Assembly (NCBI GenBank): GCA_035460165.1
Contig: DATHWW010000002.1
Coordinates: 19,998 to 83,997 of the forward strand
Direction of reading: 5' to 3'
DNA length: 64,000 nt
DNA from: MM2 sp035460165
GTDB lineage: Bacteria; Pseudomonadota; Gammaproteobacteria; Burkholderiales; Methylophilaceae
Shown: one piece after another, positions 51,150 to 60,982 of the stretch
Numbering within the stretch: position 1 is the first letter of the stretch
How the letters are laid out: each line of letters starts with the position of its first letter
Position numbers and translations under genes: made by a program
Notes under the pieces: model-generated
The model's database searches: none
What the model saw: only the letters and a program-made list of their open reading frames with translations
What the model was told of the DNA's origin: nothing

Positions 51150-52985
51150 ATGAGTGATTTCGCTGGCATGGAGGACATGCTGCAGGATTTCCTGACCGAA
51201 GCCTCGGATTTGCTGTCGGGCGTGGACAACAAGCTGGTCGATCTCGAAAAACGTCCCGACGACAAAGCGCTGCTGAACGAGATTTTTCGTGGGTTCCATA
51301 CCATCAAGGGCGGCGCGGGCTTTCTTAACGCGACCGAAATGGTCAAGCTCTGCCATCGTACGGAAAACCTGTTCGACAAGCTGCGCAACGCCGAGATGAC
51401 GCTCAACCCGAGCATCATGGACGTCATCATGGCTTCCACCGGCGTGGTACGCGACATGTTCGCCGAGCTTTCGACGGGCAAACAGCCTTCCCCCGCCGAT
51501 CCCGCCCTGCTTGCCTCGCTGGATGCCGTTCTGGCAGGGGAAGCGGTAGCGGCCGCTCCCGCGCCGAGCGCGCCGCCGCTTCAAGCTGCGGATACCGCAT
51601 CTGTCGCGGGGTTCAGCGGCGAGCCGGACTGGAATCAGCTCTTCCACAGTTTGGTCGGTGGCGACACTCATGTCGCACAGGTAACCCCGGTTGCCCCTCC
51701 GGCAGCAATTCAGCCCGTCCTGGCAAAACCGGCGGCAGCTCCCACACCGCGACCAGCCGCCGTGGGCACCGCAGCTGTTGCCGCGGCAGCCAAGGACACC
51801 ACGATTCGTGTCGATACCGCGCGTCTCGACCAGGTGCTCAATCTTTCCGGCGAAATCGGCTTGACCAAGAATCGCCTCACCTGTTTGCGCACCGCCATCA
51901 TGCAGGGCAAGGTCGATCAGGATACGATCAAGGACCTGGACGAGGCCGTCAGCCATCTCGACTTGCTGGTCGGCGATTTGCAGAACGCGGTCATGAAGAC
52001 CCGCATGCAGCCCATCGGCCGGCTGTTCCAGAAGTATCCGCGTTTGGCTCGCGATGTCGCTCGCCAGCTGGGCAAGGATGTCGAGCTGGTCCTGTCCGGC
52101 GAAGAAACCGAAATCGACAAGACCATGATCGAGGACTTGAACGATCCGCTGGTGCACTTGATCCGCAACGCGGTCGATCATGGCGTGGACAGCCCGGAAG
52201 AGCGCATCGCCGCCGGCAAGGCGACCAAGAGCCTGGTGCATCTGTCGGCAGAGCAGGTCGGCGACCACATCATCATTGAAATTACCGACGACGGCCGCGG
52301 CATCAAAGCCGACGTCATTCGCCAGAAAGCAGTGGAAAAAGGCCTGATCGACATCGAGACGGCCAACAGCCTGGATGAAAAGCAGAGCCTGAACCTGATC
52401 TTCCTGCCCGGATTTTCCACCAAGGACCAGATTTCCGACGTGTCCGGCCGCGGCGTTGGCATGGACGTGGTCAAGACCAACATCCAGAAACTCAACGGCC
52501 GCGTGGATGTGACCTCCGTCGTCGGCCAGGGCTCCACCTTCCGCATCATGCTACCGCTGACATTGGCGATCCTGCCGGTGCTGATGGTGCGCCTCGGCAA
52601 CCAACCTTTTGCGGTGCCGCTGTCCATGGTGCGCGAGATCCTGCCTATCCGCTCCGAAGACGTGCAGCGCGTGTCCGGCAAGGCCACCATGATCGTGCGC
52701 GAAGAGGTACTGCCTATCCGTACGCTGGCCAGCCTGATCGGTTGGCCGGTCTCGGGCGTGCCTGCGTTCGGCGTCCTGATGCAATGCGGGGACAGCAATT
52801 TCATCCTGGCCATCGATAGTTTCATCGGCCAGGCGGATGTCGTCATCAAACCGCTGCATGACATCAAGCCCAAGGGGATTGCCGGCGCCACTCTGACAGG
52901 GGATGGCGCCATCGTTCTGGTACTGGATATGGAAGCGCTGCTAAGCGTGGAAACGCAGGATACCAAAGCCGCACTGTTTGCTTGA
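51150..52985 (+). CDS. cheA: Chemotaxis histidine kinase CheA
   Basis: 611 residues: HPt domain with the phosphoacceptor His in GFHTIKGGAGFL (about residue 48), an Ala/Pro-rich linker in place of a P2 domain (about 125-210), dimerisation helices from about 215, HATPase (HLIRNAVDHGVD about 335, DDGRGIKAD about 380, GRGVGMDVV about 432) and a C-terminal CheW-like domain from about 457. The missing P2 is notable since CheY docking on P2 is then absent. Follows cheZ by 18 bp. No cheW, cheR, cheB or receptor gene is in this window. Confidence 0.95.
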   Translation: MSDFAGMEDMLQDFLTEASDLLSGVDNKLVDLEKRPDDKALLNEIFRGFHTIKGGAGFLNATEMVKLCHRTENLFDKLRNAEMTLNPSIMDVIMASTGVVRDMFAELSTGKQPSPADPALLASLDAVLAGEAVAAAPAPSAPPLQAADTASVAGFSGEPDWNQLFHSLVGGDTHVAQVTPVAPPAAIQPVLAKPAAAPTPRPAAVGTAAVAAAAKDTTIRVDTARLDQVLNLSGEIGLTKNRLTCLRTAIMQGKVDQDTIKDLDEAVSHLDLLVGDLQNAVMKTRMQPIGRLFQKYPRLARDVARQLGKDVELVLSGEETEIDKTMIEDLNDPLVHLIRNAVDHGVDSPEERIAAGKATKSLVHLSAEQVGDHIIIEITDDGRGIKADVIRQKAVEKGLIDIETANSLDEKQSLNLIFLPGFSTKDQISDVSGRGVGMDVVKTNIQKLNGRVDVTSVVGQGSTFRIMLPLTLAILPVLMVRLGNQPFAVPLSMVREILPIRSEDVQRVSGKATMIVREEVLPIRTLASLIGWPVSGVPAFGVLMQCGDSNFILAIDSFIGQADVVIKPLHDIKPKGIAGATLTGDGAIVLVLDMEALLSVETQDTKAALFA

Positions 52986-53078
52986 TCCGCTGCTTTCCGG
53001 AACTTTAACGGTTTAAGAAATACCCGATGGCTCTCCCCGTAGCGATACGGAAACCATCACTTTTATACGGAAAACCTA

Positions 53079-54293
53079 ATGCAAGATCATGCATTTATCG
53101 GGCGCCAGCCCCTGCTAGATTCCAAACAGCAAATTATTGCTTACGAACTGCTGTTTCGGGATAGCGCCAATGCCCAGGATGCCGTCATTGAAGACAACCT
53201 GAAGTCCTGCGCACGCGTGCTGGTGAACACCATGTCCGAGATGGGTGCGCAGTGGCTGCTTGGCGACAAGCTGGCATTCATCAATGTCAGCGAGGAACTG
53301 TTGCACAGCGAGTTCCTCGAACTCCTGCCGCCGCAACGTACCGTACTCGAAGTCCTTGAAAATGTCCCCGCCACCGATGCCGTCATCCAGCGCATCAAGG
53401 AATTGCGCGAGCAGGGTTTCCAGATAGCGCTCGACGACTTCGTGCCCACGGCGGAAACCATACCGCTGCTGAAGCTAGCCCATTACGTGAAGCTCGACGT
53501 GCATGAGCATGGCCTGGAAAACACCGCAAAGCTATTCGACCAGCTTAAGGCATTGCCCGTCAAACTGGTCGCGGAGAAAGTGGAAACACACGAGGAATTT
53601 GAAGCCTGCAAGAAAATGGGCTTCCACTACTTCCAGGGATATTACTTCGCGCACCCGGAAACGCTGACCGCACGCGTCATCAATCCGTCCTATGCCTCCG
53701 TGCTGGATTTGCTCAATATGGTGAGCAAGGATGCTGACGTCAAAGACGTTGAGAATGGCTTCAAACGCGACCCGGCGCTTTCATTCAAACTGCTGCGCTA
53801 CATCAACTCAGTCGGTTTCGGGCTTTCCTGCGAAATTCAGTCGATTCGCCATGCGCTGACCATACTCGGTACCAAGCAGCTCTATCGCTGGCTGACACTG
53901 CTGATGGTCACTGCCGGCGAAAATGCTGCTTCGCCTGCGCTGATGAAAACCGCAATCACGCGTGGTCGCCTGACGGAATTGCTCGGTACCGATTACTTCG
54001 ACAAGACCGACCGCGACAACCTTTTTATTGTCGGCGTGTTTTCCCTGCTCGACGCCATGCTGGAAATGCCCATGGATCAGGTACTTGAAAAGGTCTTGCT
54101 GCCGGAAGCCGTTACCGACGCCCTGCTGCACCGTGAAGGCATCTACGGCCCGTTCCTGCAACTCGCCGAAGCCTGCGAAGATGCAAACAGTTCGCGCATC
54201 GCAGAACTCGCGGCTTCCTTGCAATACGATCCGGACAAGGTCAATAACTGCCATATTGCAGCGCTGGCCTGGGTCGAAAACCTGGGTATTTAG
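53079..54293 (+). CDS. EAL-HDOD (YuxH-like) signalling protein with degenerate EAL
   Basis: 404 residues: N-terminal EAL-like domain (about 1-195) and a C-terminal HDOD domain (about 205-395). The EAL motif region reads VLEVLENVPATD, so ExL is kept as EVL, but the loop-6 DDFG motif is LDDFVP and other catalytic acidic residues are altered, which argues for a ligand-binding rather than c-di-GMP-hydrolysing protein. Directly after cheA; this fits a regulator linking chemotaxis and pili, but function is unknown. Confidence 0.85.
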   Translation: MQDHAFIGRQPLLDSKQQIIAYELLFRDSANAQDAVIEDNLKSCARVLVNTMSEMGAQWLLGDKLAFINVSEELLHSEFLELLPPQRTVLEVLENVPATDAVIQRIKELREQGFQIALDDFVPTAETIPLLKLAHYVKLDVHEHGLENTAKLFDQLKALPVKLVAEKVETHEEFEACKKMGFHYFQGYYFAHPETLTARVINPSYASVLDLLNMVSKDADVKDVENGFKRDPALSFKLLRYINSVGFGLSCEIQSIRHALTILGTKQLYRWLTLLMVTAGENAASPALMKTAITRGRLTELLGTDYFDKTDRDNLFIVGVFSLLDAMLEMPMDQVLEKVLLPEAVTDALLHREGIYGPFLQLAEACEDANSSRIAELAASLQYDPDKVNNCHIAALAWVENLGI

Positions 54294-54337
54294 TCACTCC
54301 TCGTTACGCATTTTCAACCACAGATCGAGCACTCCGC

Positions 54338-55543
54338 ATGACGAATGAACAGGCTCTGGCATACATGCACAATCTCTTGCGCGTCATGCTCGAGAGAAAG
54401 GCGTCCGATCTGTTTATTTCCGCCGACTTCCCACCGGCAATGAAAATCGACGGCAAGATGACGCCGCTCAATGCCCAGCGCCTAAGCGGCGAGCATACCA
54501 AGGCCTTTGCGCATGCGCTGATGAACGACAAGCAGCGCAATGAGTTCGCCCAGGAAAAAGAATGCAATTTCGCGATCTGGCCCAAGGAAATCGGCCGCTT
54601 CCGCGTCAATGTCTTCGTCCAGCAGGAAAATGTCGGCATGGTGCTGCGCACCATCACCACCAAGATTCCGAATTTCGACGAAATGGGCTTGCCGCTGCAA
54701 TTGAAGGACGTGATGATGGCCAAGCGCGGCCTGATCATTCTGGTGGGTGGCACTGGTTCCGGTAAATCGACCACGTTGGCGGCCTTGATCGATTACCGCA
54801 ACGAGCACTCCCACGGCCACATCATCACCATCGAAGACCCGGTCGAATACGTGCATCCGAGCAAGAACTGCCTGATCACGCACCGCGAAGTCGGACGCGA
54901 CACCAACGGCTGGTTCAATGCGCTGAAGAACACACTACGACAAGCGCCTGACGTCATCCTCATCGGCGAAATCCGCGACCGCGAAACGATGGAGTTCGCG
55001 CTGGCATTCGCTGAGACCGGCCACCTGTGCATGGCGACGCTGCATGCCAACAGCGCCAACCAGGCGTTGGACCGTATCGTCAACTTCTTCCCGGAGGAGC
55101 GCCATGCGCAACTGCACATGGACCTTTCGCTCAACCTGCGCGCCTTCGTCTCGCAGCGTCTGGTGCCCAAGAAAGGCGGCGGCCGCTGTGCCGCCATCGA
55201 AATCCTGCTCAATTCGCCGCTGGTGGCCGACCTGATCCTCAAGGGCGAGACCAATATGATCAAGGAAGCGATGGCGAAATCGGTCGAGCTCGGCATGCAG
55301 ACCTTCGACCAGGCGCTGTTCACCCTGTGCGAGGAAGGCCGCATCACCGAGGACGACGCGCTGCGCAACGCCGACTCGATGAACGAGCTGCGCCTCAAGT
55401 TCAAGCTGCACGGCAAAAACTCCTCGGCCAAGGACGCCGGTACGCGCATCGACCACCTGTCGCTGCACGAGGAGAAGCCCGAAGAGGAGACATTATCTAA
55501 CGCCGCGCCCGACTCCGAATCGACGCCTAAACCCGCAGGTTAA
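54338..55543 (+). CDS. pilU: Type IV pilus retraction ATPase PilU
   Basis: 401 residues of the PilT/PilU family. Walker A GGTGSGKSTT, Asp box ITIEDPVEYVHP, Walker B APDVILIGEIRDRETMEFAL and the His box GHLCMATLHANSA. The extended C-terminal tail after about residue 340 and overall length favour PilU over PilT. Helps retract pili; no pilT is adjacent. Followed 3 bp later by a DUF3301 gene. Confidence 0.9.
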   Translation: MTNEQALAYMHNLLRVMLERKASDLFISADFPPAMKIDGKMTPLNAQRLSGEHTKAFAHALMNDKQRNEFAQEKECNFAIWPKEIGRFRVNVFVQQENVGMVLRTITTKIPNFDEMGLPLQLKDVMMAKRGLIILVGGTGSGKSTTLAALIDYRNEHSHGHIITIEDPVEYVHPSKNCLITHREVGRDTNGWFNALKNTLRQAPDVILIGEIRDRETMEFALAFAETGHLCMATLHANSANQALDRIVNFFPEERHAQLHMDLSLNLRAFVSQRLVPKKGGGRCAAIEILLNSPLVADLILKGETNMIKEAMAKSVELGMQTFDQALFTLCEEGRITEDDALRNADSMNELRLKFKLHGKNSSAKDAGTRIDHLSLHEEKPEEETLSNAAPDSESTPKPAG

Positions 55544-55546
55544 AGC

Positions 55547-55867
55547 ATGGAAATCGCATTACTCGTCATACTCGCCATCTTCGCCTGGTTCTGGCTGGAT
55601 GGCATCAAGGCGCGTGAAATCGCGGTCAAGGCCGGCCAGGAAGCGGCGGAGAAATCCGGCTTGCAGTTTCTGGACGAAACCGTGGGCATGATCAAGCTTC
55701 GTGCCGGACGCGATGGCGCCGGGCGCATGCAGCTCAAGCGCACCTACGGATTCGAGGTGAGCGACACCGGCATCGAACGCCTTGATTGCAGCGTCACCTT
55801 GCTCGGCAAGCGCGTGGAAGCGATCGACATCCCACCGCACCTGGACAACGTCGTCCGACTCTATTAG
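55547..55867 (+). CDS. DUF3301 membrane-anchored protein
   Basis: 106 residues: N-terminal membrane helix (about 2-20) and a short soluble domain with DGIKAREIAVKAGQEAAEKSGLQFLDETV, the DUF3301 signature, and a conserved FEVSDTGIERLDC segment. Function unknown. It is often next to gluQ in betaproteobacteria as here; separated by 19 bp. Confidence 0.82.
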   Translation: MEIALLVILAIFAWFWLDGIKAREIAVKAGQEAAEKSGLQFLDETVGMIKLRAGRDGAGRMQLKRTYGFEVSDTGIERLDCSVTLLGKRVEAIDIPPHLDNVVRLY

Positions 55868-55886
55868 TTCCGATACCTCTTCCCGA

Positions 55887-56795
55887 ATGGCAAGCGCTCC
55901 CTACCGCGGCCGTTTCGCCCCCTCCCCCACCGGCCCGCTGCACTTCGGCTCGCTTGTCGCGGCCGTCGGCAGTTATCTTGAAGCAAAATCCCGCGACGGC
56001 GCATGGCTGGTTCGCATCGAGGACATCGATCCGCCGCGCGAAATGCCCGGTGCTGCCGATGACATACTCCGAACGCTGGAGGCCTATGGTTTCGAATGGA
56101 ATGGGCCGGTGCTCTACCAGAGCCGGCGCGGCGACCTCTATGATGCAGCACTGGAAAAACTCGACAACGATCGCCTGCTCTATCCCTGCGCCTGTACGCG
56201 CAGGGAGATCGCCGATTCCGCACTGCCAGGCATCGAAGGTCCCATCTATCCGGGCACCTGCCGCCGGGGGTTGTTAGCAGGCCGTACGCCACGTGCGGTC
56301 CGTGTGCGCGTGGATGCAGTTGAAATCGAATTCGAGGACGCGATACAGGGAACAATCCGGCAAAACCTCGCCCGGGATATCGGCGACTTTGTGCTGAAAC
56401 GCGCCGACGGTTTTTTTGCGTATCAGCTGGCGGTAGTGGTGGATGACGCAGCGCAAGGCATTACGCACGTAGTACGCGGCTCGGATCTGCTCGACTCAAC
56501 GCCTCGCCAGATGTATTTGCAGCAATTGCTGGGCTGGTCTACGCCAAACTATGCCCACTTGCCTGTAGCGACGAATGCCGCCGGGGAGAAGCTCAGCAAG
56601 CAAACCCTCGCCCAGCCACTCGACCCCAAGCAGCCAACCCCGGCACTTTGGCAGGCGCTGGATTTTCTCGGCCAGAACCCGCCCGGAGAGTTGGCAGCGG
56701 GCGCCCTCGGTGACTTGTGGAGTTGGGCGATGGCGCAATGGGATATGCGGCTAGTCCCCAGAAGAAAGAGTTGCGTTTCAATGCGAAACCTGTAA
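55887..56795 (+). CDS. gluQ: Glutamyl-Q tRNA(Asp) synthetase
   Basis: 302 residues. GluQRS attaches glutamate to queuosine in the tRNA(Asp) anticodon. HIGH-like GRFAPSPTGPLHFGSLV, a zinc site (CAC, 18 residues on the PGTC), and KLSKQ in place of KMSKS. The truncated GluRS length without anticodon domain is typical. ATG 55887 selected as first residue before YRGRFAPSPTG. Convergent with nothing; next is hslO. Confidence 0.93.
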   Translation: MASAPYRGRFAPSPTGPLHFGSLVAAVGSYLEAKSRDGAWLVRIEDIDPPREMPGAADDILRTLEAYGFEWNGPVLYQSRRGDLYDAALEKLDNDRLLYPCACTRREIADSALPGIEGPIYPGTCRRGLLAGRTPRAVRVRVDAVEIEFEDAIQGTIRQNLARDIGDFVLKRADGFFAYQLAVVVDDAAQGITHVVRGSDLLDSTPRQMYLQQLLGWSTPNYAHLPVATNAAGEKLSKQTLAQPLDPKQPTPALWQALDFLGQNPPGELAAGALGDLWSWAMAQWDMRLVPRRKSCVSMRNL

Positions 56796-56944
56796 TTGGC
56801 CACTTGCACACGGCTCACGCCGGTGTCCATAGTGACGACCGGACGAAAGAGTTCGCAATCCCCGTGCCACGGAACCAACGGGGTTATCTCTTGGTCGCAA
56901 GAGTTTGATAATATGCGCGCTTTAGCCGCCACTCCGAATCTCTC

Positions 56945-57823
56945 ATGTCAATAACCGACTCCAGCCTGTCCCGTTTCATCTTTGAAGATGCTCCAATACG
57001 GGGCGAATTTACCCATGTTGGCGAAGCCTGGCGAACCATGCTGGCGCAGCACGATTACCCTTCTACATTGAAAGGCCTGCTGGGCGAACTGGTGGCGGCG
57101 AGCGCCTTGCTGGCTGCCACGCTCAAGCTTCGAGGCTCGCTGATCCTGCAGATCCAGGGCAACGGCCCAATCTCGCTGCTGGTGGTAGAGTGCACCGGCG
57201 ACCTGAAAATGCGCGCTACCGCAAAATGGAAGGGCGATCTGCCGCATGCTCGACTGGCCGATCTGGTCGGCGAGGGGAGCTTCGTTATTACGCTGGATCC
57301 CAAGGACGGCAATCAGACCTATCAAGGCATCGTACCGCTGGAAGGCGACAGCGTCGCAGAGGCGCTGCAGAATTACATGACGCGTTCCGAACAGCTGGAA
57401 ACGCGCCTGTGGCTGGCAGCAGACAGCACCTGCGTGGGCGGCATGCTGTTGCAGAAAATGCCGGAGCGGGAAGCCAAGGATGAGGACGCTTGGAACCGTA
57501 TCGGCCAGCTGGCAGCAACGCTTACCCCGAACGAATTGCTGGAGTTACCCGCGCCGGACATCCTGCATCGTCTGTTCCATGAAGAGGACATCCGGCTGTT
57601 CGAAGCGCAGGAAGTACGTTTCGAATGCACCTGTTCGCGGGATAGCGTCACCGGCATGCTGCGCATGCTGGGGCATGATGAAATTCGCAGCATCGTCGAA
57701 GAGCAAGGCCGCGTCGAGGTGCATTGCGAGTTTTGCAACCAGCGCTATGAGTTCGATCCGGTGGATGCGGAGCAGGTTTTCGCCTCGACGATCAAGATAC
57801 CGGGCAGCGAGGCCAAGCACTAA
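56945..57823 (+). CDS. hslO: Redox-regulated chaperone Hsp33
   Basis: 292 residues. Holdase chaperone activated by oxidation of a zinc-bound Cys cluster: C-x-C in FECTCSRD and C-x2-C in VHCEFCNQRY, about 32 residues apart, near the C-terminus. N-terminal strands and SEQLETRLWLA are typical. Consistent with the redox and peroxide theme but not an operon partner. Confidence 0.95.
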   Translation: MSITDSSLSRFIFEDAPIRGEFTHVGEAWRTMLAQHDYPSTLKGLLGELVAASALLAATLKLRGSLILQIQGNGPISLLVVECTGDLKMRATAKWKGDLPHARLADLVGEGSFVITLDPKDGNQTYQGIVPLEGDSVAEALQNYMTRSEQLETRLWLAADSTCVGGMLLQKMPEREAKDEDAWNRIGQLAATLTPNELLELPAPDILHRLFHEEDIRLFEAQEVRFECTCSRDSVTGMLRMLGHDEIRSIVEEQGRVEVHCEFCNQRYEFDPVDAEQVFASTIKIPGSEAKH

Positions 57824-57845
57824 CCGACGACAGGCAGCCGCTTCT

Positions 57846-57869
57846 GTAGCGCAGCGTCCACTGCGCTAC
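57846..57869. terminator. Hairpin between convergent hslO and the GGDEF-EAL gene
   Basis: GTAGCGCAG (57846-57854) and CTGCGCTAC (57861-57869) form a perfect 9-bp stem with loop CGTCCA, overlapping the stop codon of the minus-strand gene. No T-run follows, so termination efficiency is uncertain. Confidence 0.4.
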
Positions 57870-60043
57870 GATCGGCACTCGCTGGCTATCATGCCTTCAA
57901 GCACCTCGGCCGATACCGGGCGGCTGAAGAAATACCCCTGAATCTCGTCGCAGCCTATGCCGCGCAGATAGTCGTACTGATACGCCGTCTCGACCCCTTC
58001 GGCGATCACCTTCAAGCCCAGGCTTTGCCCCAAGGCCACGATGGCGCGCAATATCGCCAGATTCGCCGGCTCCGTCTCCAGATCGGCGACAAAAGCCTTG
58101 TCGATCTTGAGGCGATCGATCGGAAAATGCTTGAGATAGGCCATGCTGGAGTAGCCGGTACCGAAATCGTCAATGGCCAGGCCGACCCCCAACGCTTTCA
58201 GGGCGTGCAGGGTTTCGATGAATTTCTCGGTATCGTGCACCAGCATGCTTTCGGTGATCTCCAGTTCCAGGAACCTGGCCTCCAGCCCCGAGTCGCGCAG
58301 CACGGTTTCCACCATGTTGACGAGACCCAACTGCCGAAACTGGCGCGGCGAGACATTCACGGCGACCGGCACCGGATACCCGAATTTTCCTTTTAGCTCG
58401 CGCGCCTTGCGGCAAGCGGTAGTGAGCACCCAGTATCCGATTTCCTCGATCATCCCGGTTTCTTCCGCAATGGGAATAAAGCTTGCCGGGGGAACCATGT
58501 CTTCGCCTTGCGGCTGCCAACGGATCAAAGCCTCTACCCCGCAAATGCGACCGCTCGCGATGTCGACCTGCGGCTGATAATGCAAAACAAACTCCTCGTT
58601 CTCGAGGGCGCGGCGCAACCGATATTCGATATCCATGCGCTCCAGCAGCGCGGCATTCAGTTCGCGCGTATAAAACTGGAAATTGTTGCGCCCGGCCTGC
58701 TTGGCCTTGTACATCGCCGAGTCCGCGTTCTTGAGCAGTGTGTTGTAATCGCCGCCGTCGTCCGGGTAGATGCTGACGCCGACACTGCATGAAACCGCAT
58801 AATCCCAGCTGTTAATGACAAATGGCTGCGCGATTGCCGCCAATATGCGCTGCATGCTTTGCGCCACATCCTCGACCCGGTGCAGGCCTGTAATCAGCAG
58901 CACAAACTCATCCCCGCCCAGTCGCACGACGGTATCCGATTCGCGCACACAGGCCAGGAGACGGGTCGCCATGGTGATCAGCAACTCATCGCCGATATGA
59001 TGCCCCATGCTGTCGTTGATCAGCTTGAACTGATCCAGATCGACGAACGCGACCGCCACCTTGGAGTGATAGCGGTCGGCAAAACTGATGCATTGCTGCA
59101 AGCGATCCGACAACAGGGTTCGATTCGGCAAGCCGGTCAGGCTGTCGTGCGTTGCCTGGTATTCGATCTGCTGCTCGTAACTCTTGCGCTCGGTGATGTC
59201 TTCTACCGTACCTTCGTAAAACAGCAGATTGCCATCCGCATCGCGCACCTCGCGCGCGTTCTCGGTAATCCAGATGATATCGCCGCTCTTGCGATACACC
59301 TGCGCCTCAAAATGTTGCACTCGACCCTGCTCCTGCATCAGGCTTACGAATTCCTGCCGCTTATCGGGGTCGACATACAACTGCTTCTGGATGTCAGAAA
59401 TGCCCGCGACCAGATCCGCGGTCGACTCGTAGCCGTAGATCCGTGCCAGAGCGGGATTGAAATTCAGGTATTTGCCGGCGGGGGTGGTTTGGTAAATACC
59501 CTCGATGGCATTCTCGAAAATCGAGCGATAGCGCTCCTCGGCCTCATGCGCCGCCTCTTCGCTACGCTTGCGCAAGGTGATGTCCTGAATGAAGCCTTCC
59601 AGCGCCTCGACCTCGCCCGCCTCGTTATACAAAGGCATGCCGCGCTCCAGCACCCAGTGCACACTACCGTCGGCATGCAGGATGCGGTACTCCGCCTCGA
59701 AAGCCCCGCGTGCATTGGCCGATTCAATGAAACGAGTGCGCACCCACTCCCGGTCAGCCGGGTATGTGATTTGCTCATAAGAAATGTGCTTGTTGTAGAG
59801 CATGTCCCTGGGTTCGTAGCCCGTCAGTGCCCGGCAACCCTGGCTGATGAAGACCATCGTCCAGTTTTCGTCGCATAGGCAGCAATAGACCATGCCCTCC
59901 AGATTATCCAGCAGCGAATCCAGCATGCGCTCGCGGTCTTCCAGCAATGCACGCAGGTTAGCGCTCAACTTGATATGGGGCGCAAGCGGCAACACATGTC
60001 TCTCCAACTCGACCATAGGGAATTCGGCGCCAGGACTATTCAT
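57866..60043 (-). CDS. PAS-PAS-GGDEF-EAL cyclic-di-GMP signalling protein
   Basis: 725 residues: two PAS domains (about 40-165 with YCCLCDENWTMVFISQGCRAL, and about 175-290 with PAC), a GGDEF domain with intact RLGGDEFVLL (about 375-383), and an EAL domain with intact GVEALIRW (about 505) plus DDFGTGYSSMAYL and KIDKAFV. Both enzymatic motifs look competent, so it may both make and break cyclic di-GMP. Two PAS domains suggest redox, gas or ligand sensing. No transmembrane helix. A motility or biofilm switch is inferred. Confidence 0.93.
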   Translation of the reverse strand: MNSPGAEFPMVELERHVLPLAPHIKLSANLRALLEDRERMLDSLLDNLEGMVYCCLCDENWTMVFISQGCRALTGYEPRDMLYNKHISYEQITYPADREWVRTRFIESANARGAFEAEYRILHADGSVHWVLERGMPLYNEAGEVEALEGFIQDITLRKRSEEAAHEAEERYRSIFENAIEGIYQTTPAGKYLNFNPALARIYGYESTADLVAGISDIQKQLYVDPDKRQEFVSLMQEQGRVQHFEAQVYRKSGDIIWITENAREVRDADGNLLFYEGTVEDITERKSYEQQIEYQATHDSLTGLPNRTLLSDRLQQCISFADRYHSKVAVAFVDLDQFKLINDSMGHHIGDELLITMATRLLACVRESDTVVRLGGDEFVLLITGLHRVEDVAQSMQRILAAIAQPFVINSWDYAVSCSVGVSIYPDDGGDYNTLLKNADSAMYKAKQAGRNNFQFYTRELNAALLERMDIEYRLRRALENEEFVLHYQPQVDIASGRICGVEALIRWQPQGEDMVPPASFIPIAEETGMIEEIGYWVLTTACRKARELKGKFGYPVPVAVNVSPRQFRQLGLVNMVETVLRDSGLEARFLELEITESMLVHDTEKFIETLHALKALGVGLAIDDFGTGYSSMAYLKHFPIDRLKIDKAFVADLETEPANLAILRAIVALGQSLGLKVIAEGVETAYQYDYLRGIGCDEIQGYFFSRPVSAEVLEGMIASECRS

Positions 60044-60148
60044 GGCGCATAATCAAGCAGGTTTCATGCCGACAGTCGCATCCCCACGAAGACCGAAAAT
60101 GGTGGGGCGCGCCATCGCCAAGCGTCGCAGACGTGCACATGCACGCAA

Positions 60149-60925
60149 TTAGTGCGAAAGTTGTCTTACACGCTCAAAAAAGCAGATGGCGGATGCGGCG
60201 GCGGCATTCAGCGATTCGACGCTGCCCGGCATGGGAATGGTGATGCGCACAGAGGCCATTTGCTGCAGCTCCGGCGACAGTCCGGCGCCCTCGTTGCCGA
60301 CAAGAAACAGGACCGGACCGGTCAAATCGAGAGCGTAAAGCGATTGATCGGCATCGAGGCTGGTCGCGATGGAAATTCCACGAAACGCCGCCACCTTTTC
60401 CACCGGATTGACGTGTTCCTCGATCGCCATCGCAAAATGCGCCCCCATGCCGGCGCGCAGCACCTTGGGCGACCAGGCATCCGCACACCCCGATGAAAGC
60501 CAAGCCACTTGCGCCCCGGCGGCAGCGGCCGAACGCAGGATGGAACCGAGATTGCCGGGATCCTGGATATCTTCCAGCAATACGCAGAAATCGGGCGTTT
60601 CCGGCAGCTTGAAATGCGGCGTTTCCACCAGCGCCAGAATGCCCACGGGCGTTTCGACCGGGGAGACTTCAGCAAACAGCGCGTCCGACAGCATGATCGT
60701 TTGCGCTGCGGCAATATTAACGACCAGGCGGGAGCACTCCTCATGCGCGGCTCCGCTTTCCGACACCACCAGCAGCTCCAGCTTGCCGCCGCCCGCCGCA
60801 TACGCTTCGATCAGATGCACGCCGTCCAGCAGCGTACGGCCTGCCTTGCGGCGCTCCCGGGCGGATTCGGCCAGCTTCTTCAGTTGCTTGTAGGTGGGGT
60901 TGTCCCGGGATATGATGTTTTTCAT
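60149..60925 (-). CDS. TrmH/SpoU-family RNA methyltransferase
   Basis: 258 residues: N-terminal RNA-binding substrate domain and C-terminal SPOUT domain with knot motifs LLEDIQDPGNLGSILRSAAAAGA, FLVGNEGAGLSPELQQM and IPMPGSVESLNAAAASAICFFE. Likely 2'-O-methylates rRNA or tRNA. ATG 60925 (MKNIISRDN) is chosen by comparison with family starts; 60949 is possible. Divergent from rsuA. Confidence 0.87.
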   Translation of the reverse strand: MKNIISRDNPTYKQLKKLAESARERRKAGRTLLDGVHLIEAYAAGGGKLELLVVSESGAAHEECSRLVVNIAAAQTIMLSDALFAEVSPVETPVGILALVETPHFKLPETPDFCVLLEDIQDPGNLGSILRSAAAAGAQVAWLSSGCADAWSPKVLRAGMGAHFAMAIEEHVNPVEKVAAFRGISIATSLDADQSLYALDLTGPVLFLVGNEGAGLSPELQQMASVRITIPMPGSVESLNAAAASAICFFERVRQLSH

Positions 60926-60982
60926 AGGATGCCAGTCGTTTCCGGCCATTATAAATTCAAGACCCTCTCAAAGATTGCCCTC

